Below are positions 1-5,197 of a stretch of DNA of 5,518 bases, piece by piece (within the stretch, counting starts at the first letter, position 1; each line of letters begins with the position of its first letter). This DNA is from Prevotellaceae bacterium (GTDB lineage: Bacteria; Bacteroidota; Bacteroidia; Bacteroidales; UBA932): NCBI GenBank assembly GCA_031289385.1, contig JAITPP010000005.1, forward strand, positions 1 to 5,518, given 5' to 3'. A model generated the notes under the pieces. That model saw only the letters and a program-made list of their open reading frames with translations, searched no databases and had not been told where the DNA came from. The position numbers were made by a program, and so were the translations under genes.

Positions 1-54
1 TTGCGATTTTATTATCGCCGAATCAACATTAACTTTTACTCTTACCTTTGACAT
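1..54 (-). CDS. 5' end of an unidentified gene (partial)
   Basis: An ATG at 54 (minus strand) opens a frame that stays open for 18 codons to the window edge; the peptide reads MSKVRVKVNVDSAIIKSQ. The start is supported by a Bacteroidota-type promoter box (TATCTTTG, 69-76) just upstream and by an A-rich stretch directly before the ATG, the usual translation context in this phylum. Alternating charged and valine residues suggest an opening beta strand, and there is no signal peptide. I do not recognise the family, and 18 residues are too few to name it. The gene is transcribed away from everything else in the window. Confidence 0.5.
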   Translation of the reverse strand, partial: MSKVRVKVNVDSAIIKSQ

Positions 55-68
55 ATGTATTTTTTTTG

Positions 69-76
69 CAAAGATA
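69..76 (-). promoter_or_regulatory. Bacteroidota-type -7 promoter box
   Basis: The minus strand reads TATCTTTG here, a full match to the TAnnTTTG -7 consensus of Bacteroidota primary sigma promoters. It ends 14 bases before the ATG at 54, so the leader would be very short, roughly 8 bases. No convincing TTTG -33 box was found at the usual distance. The same box followed by an A-run and an ATG occurs upstream of the transposase pseudogene. Confidence 0.55.
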
Positions 77-114
77 ATAATAATTTTTTAATTGTAAAAA
101 TATATTGGACTTAA

Positions 115-330
115 TATAATTACAACATTACAATATCATTTAGTGGTTTTAACGAAGATTTAGTTGCCGTAAAGTTAAACAAAACCGGCAAATGGGGTTT
201 TATGAACCAAAAAGGGCAATGGGATATAGAGCCGCAATTTGATGAAACGTTTTATTTTTCTGAAGGTTTTTGTGCCGTAAAACTCAATGGTAAATGGGGA
301 TACATTAAATTAAAACATAAATACAATTGA
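115..330 (+). pseudogene. C-terminal remnant of a WG-repeat protein
   Basis: The frame is open from after a stop at 112-114 to a TGA at 328-330. From about 151 it encodes two WG (KWG) repeats: a segment with GKWGF at about 190-204, then a spacer with IEPQFDE, then FSEGF..AVKLNGKWGYI near the end. WG-repeat proteins are tandem beta-repeat proteins, often surface or secreted in Bacteroidota, of no general known function. No ATG, GTG or TTG lies in frame before the first repeat; the only ATG (202) is inside a repeat. Intact members usually carry many repeats, so this is most likely the tail of a larger gene whose front was lost. The break lies close to the promoter of the divergent gene at 54, suggesting that a rearrangement joined them. 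Confidence 0.65.
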
Positions 331-397
331 ATATGAAAAAACATATAATTTTAGTTTTAGCAATATGTGAAACAGTAAATATTTTGCCACCGTTCAG

Positions 398-414
398 ACG
401 AGGTTCTACCTCGT
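398..414. repeat. Small palindrome with TTCTA loop, copy 1
   Basis: A perfect 6-bp stem (ACGAGG with CCTCGT) encloses the loop TTCTA. A second hairpin with the same loop but a different stem follows 12 bases later. Such hairpins, with conserved loops and changing stems, are typical of REP-like interspersed repeats; the function is unknown. Confidence 0.6.
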
Positions 415-426
415 TTGCACTATTTT

Positions 427-441
427 GCAGGTTCTACCTGC
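427..441. repeat. Small palindrome with TTCTA loop, copy 2
   Basis: A perfect 5-bp stem (GCAGG with CCTGC) encloses TTCTA, the same loop as in the hairpin at 398-414. The two share the core AGGTTCTACCT, while the outer stem bases differ in a paired, compensatory manner (ACG/CGT against GC/GC). Confidence 0.6.
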
Positions 442-506
442 CAATAATAAAAACAGGTAAAATCTGTTGAGTTAGTACCAGAGAAGTAGAGCAAAAAATT
501 GAATTG

Positions 507-526
507 CCTCCATCTTCAGATGGAGG
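507..526. repeat. 20-bp near-perfect palindrome
   Basis: The arms CCTCCATCT and AGATGGAGG pair over 9 bp with only TC between them, or 8 bp with a TTCA loop. This is the third hairpin in the 398-586 stretch. It is not followed by a T-run on the plus strand, so it is unlikely to be a terminator in that direction. Confidence 0.6.
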
Positions 527-547
527 ATAAAAGAGAGTAATTTTCAC

Positions 548-586
548 AGGCTTTAGCCAAATTTATTAACATTTCGGCTAAAGCCT
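548..586 (+). terminator. Hairpin repeat, possible terminator
   Basis: AGGCTTTAGCC (548-558) and GGCTAAAGCCT (576-586) form a perfect 11-bp stem. AAAT and ATTT inside the loop can extend it past one bulged C. The right arm runs into TTTTG, so it could end transcription coming from the WG/secreted-protein remnant before the cysE promoter. A T-rich run on the other side (TTTTC before the left arm) would make it weakly bidirectional. It may equally be another interspersed palindrome with no terminating role. Confidence 0.45.
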
Positions 587-644
587 TTTGTTATGTATTT
601 CTGTTTTTGCAGATAAAACTGTGGGCAATTCAACAAAAATTGCA

Positions 645-652
645 TATCTTTG
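645..652 (+). promoter_or_regulatory. Promoter -7 box for cysE
   Basis: TATCTTTG matches the Bacteroidota -7 consensus TAnnTTTG exactly. It lies 39 bases before the cysE ATG, implying a leader of roughly 30 bases. I see no clear TTTG at the -33 position. The leader shows no riboswitch-like structure. Confidence 0.55.
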
Positions 653-691
653 CATTTGTTACAGTCGGTTTAACAACATAAAAATTAACAA

Positions 692-1576
692 ATGTCAAAA
701 AACTTTTTAGAAAAAATCGCAGAATTACTGTCGAATAATACTACGGCAGAATATAAATATATTCCCAATCCCAATTTGCCGCTGCCAAATGTGGAAAGCA
801 TTAAGGAATTTATGAATCTGGCTAATTCAATTATCTTTAATGGCTATTTCAAATGCAAAATTACTGCCGAAAATTCGGCAACCAACAGCATTGAGCGGCT
901 GTATAATGTGCTTGCCGAGCAGATTTACTGCGGTATTTGTTTCTCAAATAATCAGGAGAACACGAGTAATACGAACAATACGGCGGGCGAGCGTGCAAAC
1001 GCTTTTGTAAATAAACTGCCCGAAATAAAACGCCTTTTGGCAACAGACGTAAAAGCGGTGTACGATTGCGACCCTGCGGCAACAAGTTTTGGCGAAGTTA
1101 TTTTTTGTTACCCTGCCATTAAGGCTATGTTGCACTATCGCATAGCGCACGAATTGTTGCTGTTGCAAATTCCGCTGTTGCCGCGCATTATTACGGAACT
1201 TGCTCATTCCGAAACAGGTATCGACATTCATCCGGGCGCAACAATAGGCGAATATTTCAGTATCGACCACGGAACAGGCGTGGTTATTGGCGAAACGTGT
1301 ATCATTGGCAATCGCGTGCGTTTGTATCAGGGCGTAACCTTGGGCGCACGAGGATTCACCATTGGCAACGAAGGAAAACCGCTGAACGAGCCGCGACACC
1401 CCGTAATTGAAGATAATGTTATAATTTATTCAAATTCAACTATTTTGGGGCGTATCACTATCGGACACGATTCGGTTATCGGCGGAAACATTTGGCAGGT
1501 GCAGAGCGTACCGCCACATTCGCGCATTATTCAACGAAAAGCCACAACCGCTTTTACCGACGGATTGGGAATTTAG
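692..1576 (+). CDS. cysE: Serine O-acetyltransferase
   Basis: This 294-residue cytoplasmic enzyme transfers acetyl from acetyl-CoA to L-serine, giving O-acetylserine, the substrate of cysteine synthase. Residues 1-170 form the helical N-terminal part, with an N/T-rich, low-complexity stretch at about 85-98. Residues 175-275 form the left-handed beta-helix of hexapeptide repeats (IDIHPGATIG, GVVIGETCIIGNRV, ILGRITIGHDSVIGG). By alignment with E. coli CysE, D178 and H193 (in IDHGTG) match the catalytic Asp143/His158 pair, and H236 (in PRHP) matches His193. The loop between H193 and H236 is 8 residues longer than in E. coli. The chain is about 20 residues longer than E. coli CysE. It ends in GLGI; a terminal isoleucine is the residue by which CysE docks in the CysK active site. 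The ATG at 692 follows an A-rich leader and the promoter at 645. No cysK lies next to it. Confidence 0.93.
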   Translation: MSKNFLEKIAELLSNNTTAEYKYIPNPNLPLPNVESIKEFMNLANSIIFNGYFKCKITAENSATNSIERLYNVLAEQIYCGICFSNNQENTSNTNNTAGERANAFVNKLPEIKRLLATDVKAVYDCDPAATSFGEVIFCYPAIKAMLHYRIAHELLLLQIPLLPRIITELAHSETGIDIHPGATIGEYFSIDHGTGVVIGETCIIGNRVRLYQGVTLGARGFTIGNEGKPLNEPRHPVIEDNVIIYSNSTILGRITIGHDSVIGGNIWQVQSVPPHSRIIQRKATTAFTDGLGI

Positions 1577-1583
1577 TATTTAA

Positions 1584-1612
1584 TTACGAATTACGAAATT
1601 ACGAATTACGAA
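1584..1612 (+). repeat. Heptamer tandem repeat TTACGAA, four copies
   Basis: Four TTACGAA units lie at 1584-1590, 1591-1597, 1599-1605 and 1606-1612, with a single extra A between the second and third. They start 8 bases after the cysE stop codon. The same heptamer occurs inverted (TTCGTAA) seven times at 2390-2463 and once after mutS2 at 5082-5088. The pattern resembles the short tandemly repeated repetitive sequences described in other bacteria. Confidence 0.7.
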
Positions 1613-1629
1613 GGTTGTTGAATAGAAGC

Positions 1630-1644
1630 AAGTCCGCAGGACTT
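1630..1644 (+). repeat. AAGTCC-GGACTT hairpin after cysE
   Basis: A 6-bp perfect stem (AAGTCC/GGACTT) encloses the triplet GCA and is followed by TTAG. The identical stem with an AAA loop occurs after mutS2 at 5088-5102. The stem is short, but its T-rich 3' side would allow weak terminator activity for cysE. Its recurrence in a second intergenic region favours an interspersed repeat. Confidence 0.5.
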
Positions 1645-1647
1645 TTA

Positions 1648-1680
1648 GAATGAAGAATTAAGAATTAAGAGTTAAGAATT
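1648..1680 (+). repeat. Heptamer tandem repeat GAATTAA
   Basis: Units in exact 7-base phase are GAATGAA (1648), GAATTAA (1655), GAATTAA (1662), GAGTTAA (1669) and a partial GAATT (1676). They run directly into the left inverted repeat of the insertion-sequence remnant. The reverse-complement units (TTAATTC, TTCATTC) occur next to the right inverted repeat and again at 2470-2511. Confidence 0.65.
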
Positions 1681-1716
1681 GCCCCCCAGCCCCCTAAAGG
1701 GCAGGGCTATTAAGTT
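1674..1716 (+). repeat. Left inverted repeat of the IS remnant
   Basis: This arm pairs with 2207-2251. From outside in it has AAGAATT, a G-C6-AG block, a CTAAA segment, GGG and the perfect 15-mer starting with CAGGG at 1702. Differences from the right arm are a few small gaps and substitutions in the middle. The stop codon of the presumed transposase C-terminus (1710-1712, minus strand) lies within it. Confidence 0.7.
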
Positions 1717-1790
1717 TTAATTAATATATTAAAAATTTCTTTTGGATTATAGTTTGCAAAAAATTCAGAAGCGCACTTTATTGACCTGTG
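1710..1790 (-). pseudogene. Possible transposase C-terminal remnant
   Basis: In one minus-strand frame, different from the frame ending at 1799, the sequence encodes about 26 residues ending ANYNPKEIFNILIKT, with a TAA inside the left inverted repeat. ISAs1-family transposases typically end with a short basic/aromatic segment of this kind that runs up to the element's end, so this may be the C-terminus left after an internal deletion near 1790-1800. The similarity is only general and I could not align it; it may be noncoding. Confidence 0.35.
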
Positions 1791-1798
1791 TTTTGTTT

Positions 1799-2157
1799 TC
1801 AGGATATTGAACGAATACACTTGCCGTCGATGCTAAGCCATTCGTCTTCTTCAATCTTGACATATTCTTTTGTCCATTGATGAAAAGCACTTTGTAACGA
1901 TGCAAAATTGGTTGCTTTGATAAAACTGTGAAACGTTACATAAGACGGAACTCTGCCGTTTCTGAATCTGAACATTTTTATCAATTTTTCACGATTGTGT
2001 TCACAAAAACGTCCGATTTCGTGATAACCAAACTTGTGCGCAGTGCACACATAACAATGATTATCAGCATCGCACTGATAGAATAACGTTGTCCCTGCCG
2101 ACGACGTGGGTCTTCTACCGCTGACAAACAGGTTAATAAATTCGATTTTGATTTCAT
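1799..2157 (-). pseudogene. ISAs1-family transposase, frameshifted and truncated
   Basis: The start is the ATG at 2157, giving MKSKSNLL and then the motif SAVEDPRRRQGQRYSISAML, the hallmark N-terminal segment of ISAs1/H-repeat transposases (DDE_Tnp_1-associated domain). After MCAL, at roughly 2032-2045, the reading frame must shift by one base to continue into FGYHEIGRFCEHNREKL, then FRNGRVPSYVTF (matching the family's NG-PS-TF pattern), then FHQW and WLSIDGK. The D of IDGK corresponds to the first catalytic acid of the DDE triad. The frame stops at 1799-1801, soon after this residue, so roughly two thirds of the usual 350-400 residues are missing. The alternative upstream ATG at 2175 overlaps the promoter box and is unlikely to be the true start. 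Confidence 0.8.
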
Positions 2158-2172
2158 AATAATTTTTTTTTG

Positions 2173-2180
2173 CAAGGATA
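2173..2180 (-). promoter_or_regulatory. Degenerate -7 box of the transposase
   Basis: The minus strand reads TATCCTTG, one mismatch from TAnnTTTG, followed by an A-run and the ATG at 2157. Spacing and surrounding bases closely resemble those of the box at 69-76 before the gene starting at 54. This placement supports 2157 as the original transposase start. Confidence 0.4.
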
Positions 2181-2206
2181 ATGATTTTAATGTTATTATG
2201 CAATAG

Positions 2207-2251
2207 AACTTAATAGCCCTGCCCGTTTAGGTGCTGGGGGGCTAAATTCTT
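2207..2251 (-). repeat. Right inverted repeat of the IS remnant
   Basis: This arm pairs with 1674-1716. The innermost 15 bp (2207-2221) are a perfect complement of 1702-1716, and the outer part, containing a GGGGGG block at 2236-2241, matches imperfectly. It is followed at once by heptamers of the TAAATTC/TTCATTC type (2243-2263), mirroring the GAATTAA heptamers that precede the left arm. Confidence 0.7.
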
Positions 2252-2341
2252 CATTCTAAATTCTAAAAATCGTGCAGGTGAATTGTTGTAATTCTAAATA
2301 TCTCTTGTGCTCCGCACTTTTGTTTGTTTGCGTTTTTTTCG

Positions 2342-2383
2342 TAGGGCGTTGCCCTATGCTGAAATAAGTTGCCCTTTCAGGGC
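2342..2383. repeat. Tandem pair of GCCCT-type hairpins
   Basis: TAGGGC-GTT-GCCCTA (2342-2356) is a perfect 6-bp stem with a 3-base loop. GCCCT-TTC-AGGGC (2371-2383) is a perfect 5-bp stem with a 3-base loop. Fourteen bases separate them. They share the GCCCT core in the same orientation and resemble the paired layout of the two TTCTA hairpins at 398-441. Confidence 0.6.
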
Positions 2384-2389
2384 GTGGGA

Positions 2390-2463
2390 TTCGTAATTGA
2401 ATTTTAGTTTCGTAATTCGTAATTTTCGTAATTCGTAATTGAATTTTGTTTCGTAATTCGTAA
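2390..2463 (-). repeat. Heptamer repeat TTCGTAA, seven copies
   Basis: Units begin at 2390, 2409, 2416, 2425, 2432, 2450 and 2457. They occur as a single unit followed by three close pairs, separated by short AT spacers that include two GAATTTT segments. This is the reverse complement of the TTACGAA repeat after cysE at 1584-1612. Confidence 0.7.
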
Positions 2464-2469
2464 TTGTTT

Positions 2470-2511
2470 TTCATTCTTCATTCTTAGCTCTTCATTCTTA
2501 ATTCTTCACTC
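2470..2511 (-). repeat. Six in-phase TTCATTC-like heptamers
   Basis: Six units follow with exact 7-base phase from 2470: TTCATTC twice, TTAGCTC, TTCATTC, TTAATTC and TTCACTC. They are the reverse complement of the GAATGAA/GAATTAA units at 1648-1680. The conserved phase despite base changes suggests expansion by whole-unit slippage. Confidence 0.65.
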
Positions 2512-2541
2512 TCTCCGTTTCGTAGTTTGCAATAGTTTTTT

Positions 2542-2549
2542 TAATTTCG
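2542..2549 (+). promoter_or_regulatory. Possible -7 box for mutS2
   Basis: TAATTTCG differs by one base from TAnnTTTG and lies 23 bases before the mutS2 ATG, followed by the A-rich leader usual in this phylum. No -33 box at standard spacing is clear. The call rests on position and the absence of a better candidate. Confidence 0.35.
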
Positions 2550-2572
2550 CAGCATTATTCAATAAAAAAATA

Positions 2573-5056
2573 ATGATTTATCCTGAAACATACGAAACAA
2601 AAATTGGGTTTGATAAAATTCGCAATATGGCTGAAAATCATTGTACTACGAGGCTTGCTAAAAGCAAATTGCAGGATGTCGGGTTTTCGGCGGATTACGA
2701 TTTTGTGTGCATGCAACTTAGGCAAACAAGCGAAATGCAAACTATTATCAGATTGGAAGATAGCTTTCCCGAATGTGTTTATGTTGATATAAACGATTTT
2801 CTGAAAAAAATTGCAATTAATGGCACTTATATGCTTGCCGTTGAGTTGTTTGATTTGCTGAAAGCCTTGCACAGCGCAAAAGATATTGCAGCATGGTTTA
2901 AAAAATGTGATGAAAATAAATATCCTGAATTAAGAAAAATCACAAAACAAATCACGCTTTTTCCTGCCGTAACGGCAAAAATCGAAGATGTGATAAATAA
3001 ATCGGGACAGATAAAAGATAATGCCTCGCCCGAATTGCAGAATATACGCAGAAATATTGTAAATTATCAACAACAAATCAGCAAAAAAATATATCACATT
3101 CTTAAATCGGCGCAAAGTTCGGGAATTGTTGATGACGATGCAACCGTTTCGGTGCGCGACGGACGAATGGTAATCCCCGTAAACGTTGCAAACAAAAAGA
3201 AAATAAAAGGTTTTGTTCACGACGAATCGGCAACGGGAAAAACCGCTTACATCGAGCCGATAGAAATTGTAGAATTTAACAACGAAATTAAAACTCTTGA
3301 ACACGAAGAACAGCGCGAAATCATAAAAATACTTATTGCCACAGCCGATTTTATTCGTCCCTATATCGACGAACTTTTAATTATCGGCAATTTTATCGGC
3401 GAGATTGATTTTATTCGCGCCAAAGCCAAGTTAGGCATTGCCATTGACGCTGTGATGCCAATAGTTGAAAATCAAACAAAACTGAATATTCGGCAGGCAA
3501 AACATCCGCTGCTGATGCAAACTCTGAAAAAAGAAAACAAACAGGTTGTTCCGCTAAATTTAAGTATTGATAACGAGAAACATATACTTTTGATTTCGGG
3601 ACCAAATGCAGGAGGAAAATCCGTTTGCCTGAAAACAACAGGATTGCTGCAATATATGCTGCAATGCGGTTTTACGGTTTCGGTTTCCGAAAATTCGGAA
3701 TTTGGAATTTTCAACGATATTTTTATTGATATTGGCGACGAGCAATCTATCGAAAACGATTTAAGCACATACAGTTCGCATCTTTTGAATATGAAAACCA
3801 TTTTGCGAAATGCGACAGAAAAAAGCCTTGTGCTGATTGACGAATTCGGAACAGGAACAGAGCCCGCAATAGGCGGTGCAATTGCCGAAGCCGTACTCAC
3901 ACAACTTGCTCAACGACACGTTTTTGGAGTTATTACAACACATTACACAAATCTCAAACATTTTGCAGCCAACAACAAAGGAATTATCAACGGCGCAATG
4001 CTTTTCGATACTCAAAAAATTCAACCTCTGTTTAAACTCGAAATCGGTATTCCCGGAAGTTCGTTTGCTTTTGAAATTGCCCGAAAAATAGGTTTGCCCG
4101 AAGATATTTTGCAGATAGCATCCGAAAAACTTGGCGACAAACAAATAAATATCGAAAAAAGTTTGCGCGAAATTGCCCGCGACCGCCGATATTGGGAACA
4201 AAAACGTAATAAAATCAAGCAAACTGACAAATATCTCGAAGAAATTACCGAAAAATACGAAAAAGAACTCAAAAAACTTAACGCCGAGCGCAAAGCCATT
4301 ATCGCAAAAGCAAAAGAAGATGCCGCCGCATTGCTTGCAAATACAAACAAACAAATTGAAAATACAATACGAATAATAAAAGAAAATCAAGCCGAAAAAG
4401 AAAAAACACTCACAGCCCGCAAACAGTTAGACAACTTCAAACAAGATGCTTTAAGTGAAAACAAAAACACCGAAACCGACAATATCGACAAAAAAATAGA
4501 TACGCTTAAAAAAATTCAGCAAAAACGCGCCGAAAAGAAAAAACAACAAACACAATCCGACAACGATAACACTAACGATAACAACAAAAATCAAATAACA
4601 ACAGGCTCGAAAGTGCGCATAAAAGGACAAAGCGCAATAGGCGAAATTGTGAAAATAAGTGAAAAAAACGTTTTAATAAGTTACGGAAATATAATTACAA
4701 CCATCAACGCCGAAAGTGTAGAAACGGTGAGCGAAAACGAATACCGACAAAGCCGCCGCAACACACGAACAGCACAACCCCAAATGGCATTTGACATATC
4801 GGCAATGCAACTTAATTTCAAACCAAGTATCGACGTGCGCGGAATGAGAGCCGAAGAAGCAATACCTGTGATAGAAAATTTTATTGACGAAGCCATGATG
4901 GTAGGCTGCTCGGAATTAAAAATTTTGCACGGCAAAGGAAACGGAATTTTGCGAACACAAATTCGCAATCTTCTGAAAAACGTTGCCGACATTAAATATA
5001 TCGGCGACGAACATCCCGACTTTGGAGGCGCGGGAATTACTGTTATTAAAATGTGA
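2573..5056 (+). CDS. mutS2: MutS2 ATPase/Smr endonuclease
   Basis: This 827-residue protein belongs to the MutS2 family, which lacks the mismatch-recognition domain of MutS. Family members bind branched DNA and suppress recombination, and in Bacillus MutS2 acts on collided ribosomes. The N-terminus MIYPETYETKIGFDKIR matches the family start and supports the ATG at 2573. Residues 1-330 are the lever/core domains. The ATPase follows: Walker A GPNAGGKS (343-350), the segment DIGDEQSIENDLSTYSSHL with the signature-like STYSSH (386-404), Walker B LVLIDEFG (419-426) and the His switch TTHY (455-458). Residues 525-655 are a charged coiled coil, followed by a D/N-rich linker (660-674) and a KOW-like beta domain (about 676-720). 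The C-terminal Smr nuclease domain (about 750-827) has IDVRGMR and HGKGNGILR (786-794). All key motifs are present and the length is normal (bacterial MutS2 is about 780-840). It stands alone, with repeats on both sides. Confidence 0.95.
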   Translation: MIYPETYETKIGFDKIRNMAENHCTTRLAKSKLQDVGFSADYDFVCMQLRQTSEMQTIIRLEDSFPECVYVDINDFLKKIAINGTYMLAVELFDLLKALHSAKDIAAWFKKCDENKYPELRKITKQITLFPAVTAKIEDVINKSGQIKDNASPELQNIRRNIVNYQQQISKKIYHILKSAQSSGIVDDDATVSVRDGRMVIPVNVANKKKIKGFVHDESATGKTAYIEPIEIVEFNNEIKTLEHEEQREIIKILIATADFIRPYIDELLIIGNFIGEIDFIRAKAKLGIAIDAVMPIVENQTKLNIRQAKHPLLMQTLKKENKQVVPLNLSIDNEKHILLISGPNAGGKSVCLKTTGLLQYMLQCGFTVSVSENSEFGIFNDIFIDIGDEQSIENDLSTYSSHLLNMKTILRNATEKSLVLIDEFGTGTEPAIGGAIAEAVLTQLAQRHVFGVITTHYTNLKHFAANNKGIINGAMLFDTQKIQPLFKLEIGIPGSSFAFEIARKIGLPEDILQIASEKLGDKQINIEKSLREIARDRRYWEQKRNKIKQTDKYLEEITEKYEKELKKLNAERKAIIAKAKEDAAALLANTNKQIENTIRIIKENQAEKEKTLTARKQLDNFKQDALSENKNTETDNIDKKIDTLKKIQQKRAEKKKQQTQSDNDNTNDNNKNQITTGSKVRIKGQSAIGEIVKISEKNVLISYGNIITTINAESVETVSENEYRQSRRNTRTAQPQMAFDISAMQLNFKPSIDVRGMRAEEAIPVIENFIDEAMMVGCSELKILHGKGNGILRTQIRNLLKNVADIKYIGDEHPDFGGAGITVIKM

Positions 5057-5074
5057 AACAGAGCAAAATAACAA

Positions 5075-5102
5075 TTACAAATTACGAAAGTCCAAAGGAC
5101 TT
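5075..5102 (+). repeat. Heptamer-plus-hairpin module after mutS2
   Basis: TTACAAA (5075-5081) and TTACGAA (5082-5088) are directly followed by the hairpin AAGTCC-AAA-GGACTT (5088-5102). The same two components, in the same order and orientation, follow the cysE stop codon (1584-1612 and 1630-1644). The short hairpin lacks a T-run, so terminator function is doubtful. Confidence 0.55.
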
Positions 5103-5113
5103 AATGAAAGGCT

Positions 5114-5148
5114 CACAGATTATGCAGATACGACGGATTTTCACAGAT
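5114..5148 (+). repeat. CACAGAT direct-repeat fragment
   Basis: CACAGAT occurs at 5114-5120 and 5142-5148, with a related GCAGAT at 5124-5129 between them and GGATTTT before the second copy. It looks like a decayed copy of a periodic CAGAT-type interspersed repeat. No protein frame is associated with it. Confidence 0.45.
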
Positions 5149-5197
5149 GAAAAATATTTGTATTCATTTTGAAAAAACTTTTATATAAATTTAATAT

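Larger units (their letters stand above)
333..470 (+). pseudogene. Remnant of a secreted protein's N-terminus
   Basis: An ATG two bases after the WG-repeat stop codon opens a 45-codon frame ending in TGA at 468-470. The first residues, MKKHIILVLAICETVN, have the lysines and hydrophobic core of a signal peptide, and the tight spacing suggests translational coupling to the WG gene. From about codon 20 on, the frame is simply a translation of two palindromic repeats (398-414 and 427-441) and has no protein character. I read this as the start of a second gene of an old operon, cut off by repeat-rich DNA. A chance short ORF is the alternative. Confidence 0.35.
1674..2251 (-). mobile_element. Internally deleted ISAs1-like insertion sequence
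   Basis: A transposase pseudogene related to the ISAs1 family lies between long inverted repeats. The innermost 15 bp are perfect: CAGGGCTATTAAGTT at 1702-1716 and its complement at 2207-2221. A core element bounded by CAGGG/CCCTG would therefore be 520 bp, whereas ISAs1-family elements are usually well over 1 kb. Outside these, a C-rich block (about 1681-1701) and its inverted counterpart (2222-2242) extend the imperfect symmetry. Most of the transposase middle, including the later catalytic residues, is missing, so the element cannot move by itself. If intact relatives exist in the genome it could be moved in trans, like a MITE. Whether the outer C-rich blocks belong to the element or to its target is undecided. 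No clean target duplication is visible. Confidence 0.7.
2252..2572. other. Gene-free, repeat-filled region before mutS2
   Basis: No credible gene is seen here on either strand. The stretch holds heptamers next to the IS arm (to 2263), a small GTGC-TCC-GCAC hairpin (2307-2317), a pair of hairpins (2342-2383), seven TTCGTAA units (2390-2463), six TTCATTC-like units (2470-2511), and a short A/T-rich leader before mutS2. A 72-codon minus-strand frame at 2256-2474 is a translation of the heptamers and not a gene. Confidence 0.7.

Noticed and set aside
653..691. Riboswitch or leader attenuator controlling cysE
   Set aside because: The leader after the promoter box is only about 35 bases and shows no conserved structure or terminator.
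1799..2203. The 134-codon frame starting at 2203 as an intact small gene
   Set aside because: Its first 55 or so residues are out of frame with the transposase homology (the EDPRRRQGQRY motif is in another frame), so it is a product of the frameshift and not a separate protein.
1692..2231. Target-site duplication flanking the CAGGG/CCCTG ends
   Set aside because: The 10 bases outside each end (CCCTAAAGGG and CCCGTTTAGG) do not match as direct repeats. They fit better as inverted counterparts.
2256..2474. A 72-codon minus-strand frame beginning MKNNYELRNKIQLR
   Set aside because: It is a translation of the TTACGAA heptamers and hairpins read in three frames in turn. It has no domain character and no promoter of its own.
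3761..4390. Long minus-strand frame (209 codons) opposite mutS2, and other frames opposite cysE and mutS2
   Set aside because: These are F/C/S-rich shadows of lysine-, glutamate- and alanine-rich coding sequence. The plus-strand frame carries all recognisable motifs.
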